A stretch of DNA of 64,000 bases. Origin: Xestospongia bergquistia (taxonomy: Eukaryota > Porifera > Demospongiae > Haplosclerida > Petrosiidae). How positions within the stretch are numbered: position 1 is the first letter of the stretch; each line of letters starts with the position of its first letter. This document shows, one piece after another, positions 13,980-21,974 of the stretch. A program made the translations under genes and the position numbers. The stretch spans positions 4,301,155 through 4,365,154 of the forward strand of contig OZ014422.1 in assembly GCA_963965975.1 (NCBI GenBank), given 5' to 3'. The notes beneath the pieces were generated by a model, which made no database searches, was not told where the DNA came from, and saw nothing but the letters and a program-made list of their open reading frames with translations.

Positions 13980-16900
13980 GTGTTAATGCAAACCAACTTA
14001 CTAAACTGTTAATAGCAGTTTATTTCATTAGTCTCATAGAGTCCTTGGACTGAGCAGTTTACTTTATAAACTTTACTCATCATTCCAAACATTCTAAAGT
14101 CTTTAAATTAAAGACTTTAGAGTGTTAATGCAAACCAACTTACTAAACTTTTAATAGCAGTTTATTTCATTAGTCCCATAGAGTCCTTTAGACTTAGCAG
14201 TTCACTTTATAAAATTTACTCAATAGTCTAATGCTTCTAAAGTCTTTAAATTAAATACTTTAGAGTGTTAATGCAAACCAACTTACTAAACTGATAATAG
14301 CTGTTTATTTATTTAGTTTCATAGAGTCCTTTAGACTGAGCTGATTACATTACAAACTTCACTCAATTGTCACAACCTTCTAAAGTCTTTAAATTAAAGA
14401 CTTTAGAGTTTTAATGCAAACCAACTGAATGAACTGTTCATAGCAGTTTATTTCGTTATTCCCATAGAGTCCTTTAGACTGAGCAGTTTACTTTATCAAC
14501 ATTGCTCAATAGTCTAAACCTTCTAAAGTCTTTAAATTAAAGACTTTAGAGTGTTAATGCAAACCAACTTACTAAACTGATAATAGCAGTTTATTTCATT
14601 AGTCCCATAGAGTCCTTTAGACTGACCAGTTTACGTTATAAAATTTACTCAATAGTTTAAGCCTTCTAAAGTCTTTAAGTTAAAGAATTAAAGTGTTAAT
14701 GCAAACTATCTTACTAAGCTGTTAATAGCAGATTATTTAATTAGTCCCTTAGAGTCCTTTAGACTGAGCGGTTTACATTATAAACTTCACTCAATAGTCT
14801 AAACATTTAAAAGTCTTTAAATTAAAGACTTTAGAGTGTTAATGCAAACCAACTTACTAAACTGTTAATAGCAATTTATTTATTTAGTTTCATAGAGTCC
14901 TTTAGACTGAGCTGTTTACTTTACAAACTTCACTCAATAGTCTAAGCCTCTAACGTCTTTAAATTAAGGACTTTAGAGTGTTAATGCAAACCAACTTTCT
15001 AACCTGTTAATAACAGTTTATTTAGTTAGTCCCATGGAGTCCTTTAGACTGAGCTGTTTACATTATAAACTTTACTCAATAGTCTAAACATTCTAAACTC
15101 TTTAATTTATAGACTTAAGAGGGTTCATGCTAACAAACTTACTAAACTGTTAATAGCAGTTTATTTTGTTAGTCCCATAGAGTCCTTTAGTCTGACCAGT
15201 TTACTTTATAAAATCTACTCAGTATTCTAAACCTTCTAAAGTCTTTAAATTAAAGACTTTAGAGAGTTAACGCAAACCAACTTACTAATCTGTTAATAGC
15301 AGTTTATTTTGTTAGTCCCATAGAGTCCTTTAGTCTGAGCTGCTTACATTATAAACTTCACTCAATAGTCTAAACCTTCTAAAGTCTTTAAATTAAAGAC
15401 TTTAGAGTGTTAATGCAAACCGACTTACTAAACTGTTAAAAGCAGTATATTTATTTAGTTTCATAGAGTCCTTTAGACTGAGTTTTTTACTTTATAAACT
15501 TCATTCAACAGTCTAATCCTTCTAACTTCTTTAAATTAAAGACTTTAGGGTGTTAATGCAAACCAACTTGCTAAACTGTTAATAACAGTTTACTTATTTA
15601 GTCCCATTGAGTCCTTTAGACTGAGCTGTTTACATTATAAACTTCACTCAATACTCTAAACCTTCTGAACTCTTTAATTTAAAGACTTTAGAGTGTTAAT
15701 GCTATCAAACTTACTACACTGTTAATAGCAGTTTATATCATTAGTCCCAATGAGTCCTTTAGACTGACCAGTTTACTTTATAAAATTTACTCAATAGTCT
15801 AAACCTTCTAAAGTCTTTAATTTAAAGACTTTAGAGTGTTAATGCAAACCAACTTACTAAACTGTTAATAACACTTTATTTATTTAGTTTCATAGAGTCC
15901 TTTAGACTTAGCTGTTTACTTTATAAACTTCACTCAATAGTCTAAACCTTCTAAAGTCTTTAAAATAAAGACGTTAGAGTGTTAATGCAAACCAACTTGT
16001 TAACCTGTTAAGAACAGTTTATTTAGTTAGTCCCATAGAGTCCTTTAGACTGAGCAGTTTACATTATAAACTTCACTCAATAGTCTAAACCTTCTAAACT
16101 CTTTAATTTAAAGACTTTAGAGTGTTAATGCTAACAAACTTACTAAACTGTTAATAGCAGTTTATTTTGTTAGTCCATAGAGTCCTTTAGGCTGACAGGT
16201 TTACTTTATAAAATTTACTCAGTATTCTAAACCTTCTAAATTCTTTAAATTAAAGACTTTAGAGTGTTAACGCAAACCAACTTACTAAACTGTTAATAGC
16301 ATTTTATTTAGTTTGTCCCATAGAGTCCTTTAGACTGAGCTGTTTACTTTATAAACTTCACTCAATAGTCTAAACCTTCTAACGTCTTTAAATTAAAGAC
16401 TTTAGAGTGTTAATGGAAACCAAGTTGCTAAACTGTTAATAAGATTTTATTTAGTTAGTCCCATAGAGTCCTTTAGACTGAGCTGTTTACATTATAAACT
16501 TCACTCTATAGTCTAAACCTTCTAAACTCTTTAATTTAAACACTTCAGAGTGTTAATGCAAACAAAATTACTAAACTGTTAATAGCAGTTTATTTCGTTA
16601 GTCCCATGGAGTCCTTTACACTAAGCTGTTTACATTATAAACTTCACTCAATAGTCTAAACCTTCTAAACTCTTTAATTTAAAGACTTTAGAGTGTTAAT
16701 GCTAACAAACTTACTAAACTGTTAATAGCAGTTTATTTAGTTAGTCCCATATAGTCCTTTAGACTGACCAGTTTTCTTTATAATATCTACTCAGTATTCT
16801 AAACCTTCTAAAGTCTTTAAATTAAAGACTCTAGAGTGTTAATGCAAATCAACTTACTAAACTGTTAATAGCAGTTTATTTATTTAGTCCCATAGAGTCC

Positions 16901-17694
16901 TTGAAACTGAGCTGTTTACTTTATAAATTTCACTCAATAGTTTAAACCTCTAAAGTCTTTAAATTAAAGTCTTTAGAGTGTTAATGGAAACCAAGTTGCT
17001 AAACTGTTAATAACAGTTTATTTAGTTAGTCCCATAGAGTCCTTAAGACTGAGCTGTTTACATTATAAACTTCACTCAATGGTCTAAACCTTATAAACTC
17101 TATAATTTAAAGACTTTAGAGTGTTAATGCAAACCAACGTACTACACTGTTAATAGCAGTTTATTTACTTTGTCCCATAGAGTCTTTTAGACTAAACTCT
17201 TTACTTTATAAACTTCACTCAATAGTCTAAACCTTCTAAACACTTTATTTTAAAGACTTTAGAGTGTTAATGCAACCAACTTACTAAACTGTTAATAGCA
17301 GTTTATTTTATTAGTCCCATAGAGTCCTATAGACTGAGCAGTTTACTTTATAAACTTTACTCAACAGTCCAAACATTATAAAGTCTTTAAATTAAAGACT
17401 TAAGAGTGTTAATGCAAACTAACTTACTAAACTGTTAATAGTAGTTTATTTCATTAGTCCCATCGAGTCCTTTAGACTGAGCATTTCACTTTATAAAATT
17501 TACTCAAAAGTCTAAACCTTCTAAAGTCTTTAAATTAAAGACTTTAGAGTGTTAATGCAAACCAACTTACTAAACTGTTAATAGCAGTTTATTTAGTTAG
17601 TCCCATAGAGTCCTTTAGAATGAGCAGTTTACTTTATAAAAATTACTCTATAGTCTAAACCTTCTAAAGTCTTTAAATTAAAGACTTTAGAGTG

Positions 17695-17698
17695 TTAA
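17695..17698. other. TTAA target site, left side of piggyBac-type element
   Basis: The satellite reads GAGTG-TTAA here, then the element begins with CCCTTT. In an uninterrupted monomer this TTAA is followed by TGCAAACC. TTAA is the obligatory target and duplication of piggyBac elements. Confidence 0.92.
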
Positions 17699-17713
17699 CC
17701 CTTTTCCTGCGAA
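17699..17713 (+). repeat. Left terminal inverted repeat of piggyBac-type element
   Basis: CCCTTTTCCTGCGAA pairs with CCCTTTACTTGCCAA read inward from the other end: 12 of 15 match, differing at positions 7, 9 and 13. Further inside, GGGCGTATACAG carries the GTATAC core also seen in the right-end palindromes, but the full 20-bp palindrome is absent on this side. Confidence 0.85.
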
Positions 17714-17890
17714 ATTTTGTGCGTGGGCGTATACAGTAATTACCAAATTATTTTACCCTGAGGTAATGAGTACGTTTCTTTTACTTCGTTTTGTGTTTTA
17801 CTGCTATTATCTTGATGTTTGAGGTGTTTGGAGGTCTTATTTATTTTTCAAATGGATTGATAAGATGGTGAGTTGTTCTTAAACTGTATT

Positions 17891-17896
17891 TTTATT
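17891..17896 (-). terminator. Putative poly(A) signal AATAAA of the transposase gene
   Basis: AATAAA on the minus strand, about 80 nt beyond the TAA stop codon, in T-rich sequence still inside the element. Position and spacing suit 3' end formation; there is no direct evidence that it is used. Confidence 0.55.
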
Positions 17897-17974
17897 GTTT
17901 TACTTTTATATAAATGATTATGCTTGAATATATATGCCTGATTTATAAGATCGATGACTTAAAAAACATGATAA

Positions 17975-19330
17975 TTAGCTTGATATTTCTTTAGGATCAG
18001 CTGCAGGACCATAAATAGTATGATAAAGTCGGAAACAGTCATCTTCTCGACCATTATGGCAAAGAAATAACTCACAGTCCTGGCAGTACCAAACTGTTTC
18101 TCGACGTCTTTGACAGTATCGGCTACAATAATGACAGAGATGAACACGCTCAGCTCCACGTACTGGAAAGTGATGTTGGCAAAATTTTTTGACTGATGAT
18201 GTTGTAGATGGACGTCCTAGTCTTTTCCTGGAGTTGTAATTGCCAATGAGATCTTTTGCAAGATCTACTCGAAACTCTTTTGTGGTGTTATACGGGAGGT
18301 TAGTGTAGTCACGACATAACAAGTACATATTTGTGACAGCGACATCAAAGAGACACCAAAATATATATTTATAATATTTGCGACACTTCAATCTTACGTG
18401 ATAATACCCTCTCAACTGATCATTACGATCGACTCCACCCATGTGTTCATTATACAATAAAACTGACTGAGGACAAGGAAGACTTATCAGTGTACCATCC
18501 TTTTTCTTCCTTGTAACGGATGAAGTTTTGTTCAGATCTGCGTTTGTAGATGAACAAAAAAATTGCTTGGTGTCTTGCCATAGAGTGACAACAAGGTTTC
18601 CACACTGTACAGCTACATGCTGTCCCCGCTCTGGTAGACCCTTCTTGATGTACTTTTTTAAATCTGCTGGAAAACCTTTCCGATCAGCTCTCATGGTGCC
18701 ATTGCTATATATGCCCAGTCGTTGTAAATCTAGCAGTAAATTTATCGAGGTAAAAAAGTTATCGAAATATACGTGATGATTTTTGTTTATTATTTTTTTA
18801 GTTAAATTCATCACAACTGATGCCCCTAGACCTCTCTCCACTCTGTCTCCTTTTTTACCTGTGTAAACATCAAATTCAGAGACGTATTCACTCTTAGACT
18901 CAGCACGCATCCAGACCTTAAAGCCACGTTTGATTGGCTTTTTTGGCATGTATTGTTTCATGCTGGAGTGGCCTTTGAATGGTATCATTGCTTCGTCGAT
19001 GCTTTGGTCTCTACCTGGTGTAAATAAAGAAGAGAACTTGTTGTTGAGATAATTGAGAATTGGTCTGACTTTCCGGAGACGATCATAATTTGGATGGCCA
19101 TGTGTGAGAAGACTACTGTTGTCAGTGAAATGTAAAAAGCGATGGATGTCAAAGAAGCGATTTCTAGATATCTTGCTTGCAATTGGTTGGTAATGAAAAA
19201 TAGGATCTCGCTTCCAATAATCATTGATTGAAGGTAATTGTACTAATCCCATCAACACCATAAATCCCATGTATGCTAGCATTTCATCAACTGACACCTT
19301 ATCCCATGTTTCATACTTTATGTCTCCCAT
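17975..19330 (-). CDS. piggyBac-type transposase, intact catalytic core (451 codons)
   Basis: Cut-and-paste transposase of the piggyBac family (DDE_Tnp_1_7 type), which excises the element and joins it to TTAA targets in the nucleus. Catalytic aspartates are visible: D112 in SIDEAMIPFKG, D190 in VYFDNFFTS, and D301 with D304 in GGVDRNDQ, matching D268, D346, D447 and D450 of the Trichoplusia ni protein by motif. A basic stretch (SRKRLGRP, about 367-374) precedes a C-terminal cysteine-rich zinc-binding domain, about 399-437, with pattern CxxCxxxC-x9-CxxC-x4-CH-x6-C-x4-H. The stop is TAA at 17975-17977. The first ATG of the uninterrupted frame is at 19330, but conserved family sequence continues upstream in frame without an ATG, so this start is probably not the original one. 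Whether a shortened protein is made is unknown. Confidence 0.9.
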   Translation of the reverse strand: MGDIKYETWDKVSVDEMLAYMGFMVLMGLVQLPSINDYWKRDPIFHYQPIASKISRNRFFDIHRFLHFTDNSSLLTHGHPNYDRLRKVRPILNYLNNKFSSLFTPGRDQSIDEAMIPFKGHSSMKQYMPKKPIKRGFKVWMRAESKSEYVSEFDVYTGKKGDRVERGLGASVVMNLTKKIINKNHHVYFDNFFTSINLLLDLQRLGIYSNGTMRADRKGFPADLKKYIKKGLPERGQHVAVQCGNLVVTLWQDTKQFFCSSTNADLNKTSSVTRKKKDGTLISLPCPQSVLLYNEHMGGVDRNDQLRGYYHVRLKCRKYYKYIFWCLFDVAVTNMYLLCRDYTNLPYNTTKEFRVDLAKDLIGNYNSRKRLGRPSTTSSVKKFCQHHFPVRGAERVHLCHYCSRYCQRRRETVWYCQDCELFLCHNGREDDCFRLYHTIYGPAADPKEISS

Positions 19331-19514
19331 GCATAATCTTGCATAGGTATTTGTTTCATCAACAATATGTTGAAGAATGTCTCTTGTGAAGAAGAGAAGG
19401 AATATATTTAATAGAGATGAGGGAAGAGGTTGTTTAGGTCCAACAGGTTTTTCTGAGACAAAACAATCAACTTTGATATCTTTAAGGTCAGTAGATCAAG
19501 TAACAGTCTCAGCA
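19331..19514 (-). pseudogene. Transposase, N-terminal continuation (putative exon 3 start), one stop codon
   Basis: The frame of the core stays open upstream of the ATG at 19330 to a TGA at 19496-19498. The translated segment contains SEKPVGPKQPLP, LLNIFLLFFTRDIL and IVDETNTYAR, which correspond to the conserved piggyBac N-terminal region ending in the E-T-N-x-Y-A motif. There is no ATG in it. A splice acceptor candidate (CTGTAG, AG at 19515-19516) lies just upstream of the TGA, after TACTAA- and TATTAAT-like branch sequences, and gives the right phase for joining to 19622. With that acceptor the TGA becomes codon 88 of the full model. Confidence 0.7.
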
Positions 19515-19621
19515 CTACAGGATTAATAATATGTATTAATACCCAAATACTTAGTAACTCAATACAATGAAGAAATGTAAGTACTCCATATTGCTCTTAA
19601 AATATATAACATTTCATTTAC

Positions 19622-19702
19622 TTGAGCTAAGCTAGATCTGGTTGAAGTTCGACGTTGGTATCAGTATTGGATTTGATATCATGAGAAGTTCCAGGATTAT
19701 CA
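19622..19702 (-). pseudogene. Putative transposase exon 2 (81 nt), one stop codon
   Basis: The segment lies between an acceptor candidate CTACAG (AG at 19703-19704) and a donor candidate AA-GTAAAT (GT at 19620-19621). It encodes DNPGTSHDIKSNTD followed by TNVELQPDLA, then an in-frame TAG at 19627-19629 (codon 80 of the full model) and one more leucine codon. Both flanking introns would interrupt after the second base of a codon and the frame is kept across both joins. The polar, low-complexity composition suits the poorly conserved N-terminal region of piggyBac transposases. Introns would be 46 nt (19703-19748) and 107 nt (19515-19621). This is inference from signals and phase only. Confidence 0.45.
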
Positions 19703-19748
19703 CTGTAGTTATATCAATTATGTATCATTATTTGTGTTTAATTGTTAC

Positions 19749-19912
19749 CTATCAATTTCATCATGATCATAGATTTCATCAATGATGTCCTCAAATTCAT
19801 CATCACTACCTTCAAATCAGTATTCAGCAAAACCACCATCCTCACCATCAATGTCCAGCAGGTTCAATACTTCAACACCAGTATAACAGGGTCTAGTACT
19901 GCCTTCAGCCAT
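19749..19912 (-). pseudogene. Putative transposase coding exon 1, acidic N-terminus, one stop codon
   Basis: ATG at 19910-19912 opens MAEGSTRPCYTGVEVLNLLD, then a stretch rich in Asp, Glu and Gly with the acidic run EGSDDEFEDIIDEIYDHDEI, typical of piggyBac-type N-termini. A TGA at 19817-19819 interrupts it at codon 32, between EY and FEG; the acidic coding character continues on both sides, so the stop looks like a point mutation. The exon ends at AG-GTAAC (GT at 19747-19748). Exons of 164, 81 and 1,540 nt total 1,785 nt, that is 594 codons plus stop. Confidence 0.65.
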
Positions 19913-19931
19913 AACAGTAGTCTGTTATATA

Positions 19932-19952
19932 AATAGTATACTGTATACTATT
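19932..19952. promoter_or_regulatory. 21-bp palindrome just upstream of the transposase ATG
   Basis: Arms AATAGTATAC and GTATACTATT flank one central T. It contains GTATAC, the core of the two palindromes at the right end of the element. It lies 20-40 bp from the putative ATG in an AT-rich, TATA-containing stretch. It could be a protein-binding site or part of the putative leader intron; its function is not established. Confidence 0.5.
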
Positions 19953-20018
19953 ATTTTATATTTTAATGATTATTGTGAACTGATAATGAACAGCTGCTTG
20001 TTTACTTTGTGGTTTCAC

Positions 20019-20028
20019 ACTTACCTTT
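20019..20028 (-). promoter_or_regulatory. Strong splice donor of a putative 5' leader exon
   Basis: The minus strand reads AAAG-GTAAGT, a perfect donor (GT at 20023-20024). An acceptor candidate, TATATAACAG (AG at 19922-19923), lies about 10 nt before the ATG at 19912, giving a 103-nt leader intron. The region 20025-20223 would then hold the untranslated first exon and promoter; no clear coding sequence is seen there. Confidence 0.45.
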
Positions 20029-20223
20029 GATCGATTAACGCCCTTGATAATCAAGATACACGAAGATGAATATTCAAGTTATAGATCGTCTAAAAGCAAG
20101 AGTGAAGAGACACAGCAGCTACTTTTGTACTTCTACCTTGCAATGCAGCTGCCTGAAGCACGTCTAGCTAAAAAAGCAGCCTCCACGAAGCAAAACTAAA
20201 GCGCCTAACTTAGTATAAAGCAG

Positions 20224-20243
20224 ATGACGAGTATACTCGTCAT
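20224..20243. repeat. Subterminal 20-bp palindrome, inner copy
   Basis: ATGACGAGTATACTCGTCAT is a perfect palindrome. The same 20 bp recurs 43 bp nearer the end, and both copies are followed by TGG. Subterminal repeats of this kind in DNA transposons usually serve transposase binding; that role is inferred here. Confidence 0.8.
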
Positions 20244-20266
20244 TGGAAATAGCGATTACTTTTTTA

Positions 20267-20286
20267 ATGACGAGTATACTCGTCAT
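20267..20286. repeat. Subterminal 20-bp palindrome, outer copy
   Basis: Identical to the copy at 20224-20243. It ends 14 bp from the right tip and its last base overlaps the inner edge of the terminal inverted repeat. The left end of the element has no counterpart, so the ends are asymmetric, as in the classical piggyBac element. Confidence 0.8.
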
Positions 20287-20300
20287 TGGCAAGTAAAGGG
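20286..20300 (-). repeat. Right terminal inverted repeat of piggyBac-type element
   Basis: Reads TTGGCAAGTAAAGGG on the plus strand, ending exactly at the flanking TTAA. It is the imperfect inverse of the left end. Confidence 0.85.
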
Positions 20301-20304
20301 TTAA
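20301..20304. other. TTAA target site, right side of piggyBac-type element
   Basis: TTAA followed by CACTCTAAAG, which is the reverse complement of the left flank. For a simple insertion into a forward monomer the expected continuation is TGCAAACC. Confidence 0.92.
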
Positions 20305-21974
20305 CACTCTAAAGTCTTTAAATTAAAGAGTTTAGAAGGTTTAGACTATTGAGTGAAGTTAATAATGTAAACAGCTCAGTCTAAAGGACTCTTGACACTA
20401 AATAAAGTGCTATTAACAGTTTAGTAAGTTTGTTTGCATTAACACTCGAAAGTCTTTAAATTAAAGACTTTAGAATGTTTAGACTATTGAGTGAAGTTTA
20501 TCAAGTAAAGAGCTTAGTCTAAAGTACTCTATGGGACTAAGTAAATGAACTGTTATAAACAGTTTAGTAAGTTGGTTTGCATTAACACTCTAAAGTCTTT
20601 AATTTAAAGACTTTAGAAGGATTAGACTATTGAGTAAATTTTATAAAGTAAACTGCTCAGTCTAAAAGACTCTATGGGACTAACTAAATAAACTGCTATT
20701 AACAGTTTAGTTAGTTGGTTTGCATTAACAGTCTAAAGTCTTTAAGTTAAAGAGTTTAGAAGGTTTAGACAATTGAGTGAAGTTTATAAAGTAAACAGCT
20801 CAGTCTAAAGGACTCTATGGGACTAACTAAATAAACTGCTATAAAGAGTTTAGTAAGTTGGTTTGCATTAACACTCTAAAGTCTTTAATTTAAAGACTTT
20901 AGAAGGTTTAGACAATTGAGTGAAGTTTATAAAGTAAACAGCTCAGTCTAAAGAACTCTATGGGACTAACTAAATAAACTGCTATAAACAGTTTTGTAAG
21001 TGGGTTTGCATTAACACTCTAAAGTCTTTACTTTAAAGAATTTACAAGGTTTAGAATACTGAGTAAATTTTATAAAGTAAACAGCTCAGTCTAAAGGACT
21101 CTATGACACTAAATAAACAAAGTGCTATTAACAGTTTAGTAAGTTGGTTTGCATTAACACTCTCAAGTCTTTAAATAAAAGACTTTAGAAGGTCTAGACT
21201 TTTGAGTGAAGTTTATAGAGTACACTGATCATTCTAAAGGACTCAATGGGAATAACTAAATAAACTGCTATTAACAGTTTAGTAAGTTGGTTTGCATTAA
21301 CACTCTAAAGTCTTTAAAGTAAAAAGTTTAGAAGGTTTAGAGTATTGAGTGAAGTTTATAATGTAAAGAGCTCAGTCTAAAGGACTCTATGGGACTAATT
21401 AAATAAACTGTTATTAACAGTTTAGCAAGTTGGTTTCCATTAACACTCTAAAGTCTTTAATATAAAGACGTTAGAAGGTTTAGACTATTGAGTGAAGTTT
21501 ATAAAGTAAACAGCTCAGTCTAAAGGACTCTATGAAACTAAATAAATAAAGTGCTATTAACAGTTTAGTAAGTTGGTTTGCATTAACACTCTAAAGTCTT
21601 TAAATTACAGACTTTAGAAGGTTTAGACTATTGAGTGAAGTTTATAAAGTAAGCACCTCAGTCAAAAGGACTGTATAAGACTAACTAAATAATCAGCTAT
21701 TAACAGTTTAGTAAGTTGGTTTGCATTAACACTCTAAAGTCTTTAATTTAAAGACTTTAGAATGTTTAGACTATTGAGTGAAGTTTATAAAGTAAACAGC
21801 TCAGTCTAAAGGACTCTATGAAGCTAAATAAGTAAACTGCTATTAACAGTTTAGTAAGTTGGTTTGCATTAACACTATAAAATCTTTAATTTAAAGACTT
21901 TAGAAGGTTTAGACTATTGAGTGAAGTTTATAAAGAAAACACCTCAGTCTAAAGGACTCTATGGGACTAACTAA

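Larger units (their letters stand above)
1..17698 (+). repeat. Satellite array, about 143-bp monomer, forward orientation (left arm)
   Basis: About 124 head-to-tail monomers, none inverted. A near-consensus example is 13875-14017 (143 bp). Landmarks in order are GTTTATTTAGTTAGTCCCAT, AGAGTCCTTTAGACTGAGCT, GTTTACTTTATAAAC, CAATAGTCTAAACC, a 29-bp near-palindrome, GTGTTAATGCAAACCAACTT and ACTAAACTGTTAATAGCA. Monomers differ by scattered substitutions and 1-2 bp indels. Recurring linked variants define subtypes: GACCAG with CAGTATTCTAAA, GAGCTG with CAATAGTCTAAA, and GTTTCAT with GTCACAACC. Stop codons occur in all frames and no gene is visible. Apart from the satellite I see nothing in this stretch. 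The role is unknown; centromeric or other heterochromatic location is only an inference from its size and composition. Confidence 0.97.
17699..20300 (-). mobile_element. piggyBac-type DNA transposon, 2,602 bp
   Basis: The element is bounded by TTAA on both sides and begins CCCTTT and ends AAAGGG, the classical piggyBac ends. Terminal inverted repeats are short and imperfect (12 of 15 positions match). It encodes a piggyBac-type transposase on the minus strand, with a terminal cysteine-rich domain. Length is normal for an autonomous piggyBac copy. The left end (17699-17974) holds the 3' end of the gene, a poly(A) signal and no other gene. The right end (19913-20300) holds the putative promoter and leader and two 20-bp palindromes. 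Probable nonsense codons in the N-terminal exons suggest the copy cannot make a full-length transposase. The satellite lies in opposite orientations on its two sides. Confidence 0.95.

Noticed and set aside
1..17698. CRISPR array
   Set aside because: Repeats are contiguous about 143-bp monomers that vary along their whole length, with no unique spacers and no cas genes.
17959..18159. Minus-strand open frame of 66 codons at the 3' end of the transposase
   Set aside because: Out of frame with the cysteine-rich domain that occupies the same bases and shows the expected zinc-binding pattern.
18528..18776. Plus-strand open frame of 82 codons
   Set aside because: It lies wholly antisense to the transposase core and has no recognisable domain.
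18985..19224. Minus-strand open frame of 79 codons
   Set aside because: It is another frame of the transposase core; the conserved piggyBac motifs are in the overlapping 17975-19330 frame.
19742..19936. Plus-strand open frame of 64 codons
   Set aside because: It is antisense to the acidic putative first coding exon, whose minus-strand translation has clear transposase N-terminal character.
17699..20300. Domesticated piggyBac-derived host gene
   Set aside because: Both TTAA flanks and terminal repeats are present and the N-terminal frame appears broken, so it looks like an ordinary transposon copy. Conservation in other species would be needed to reopen this.
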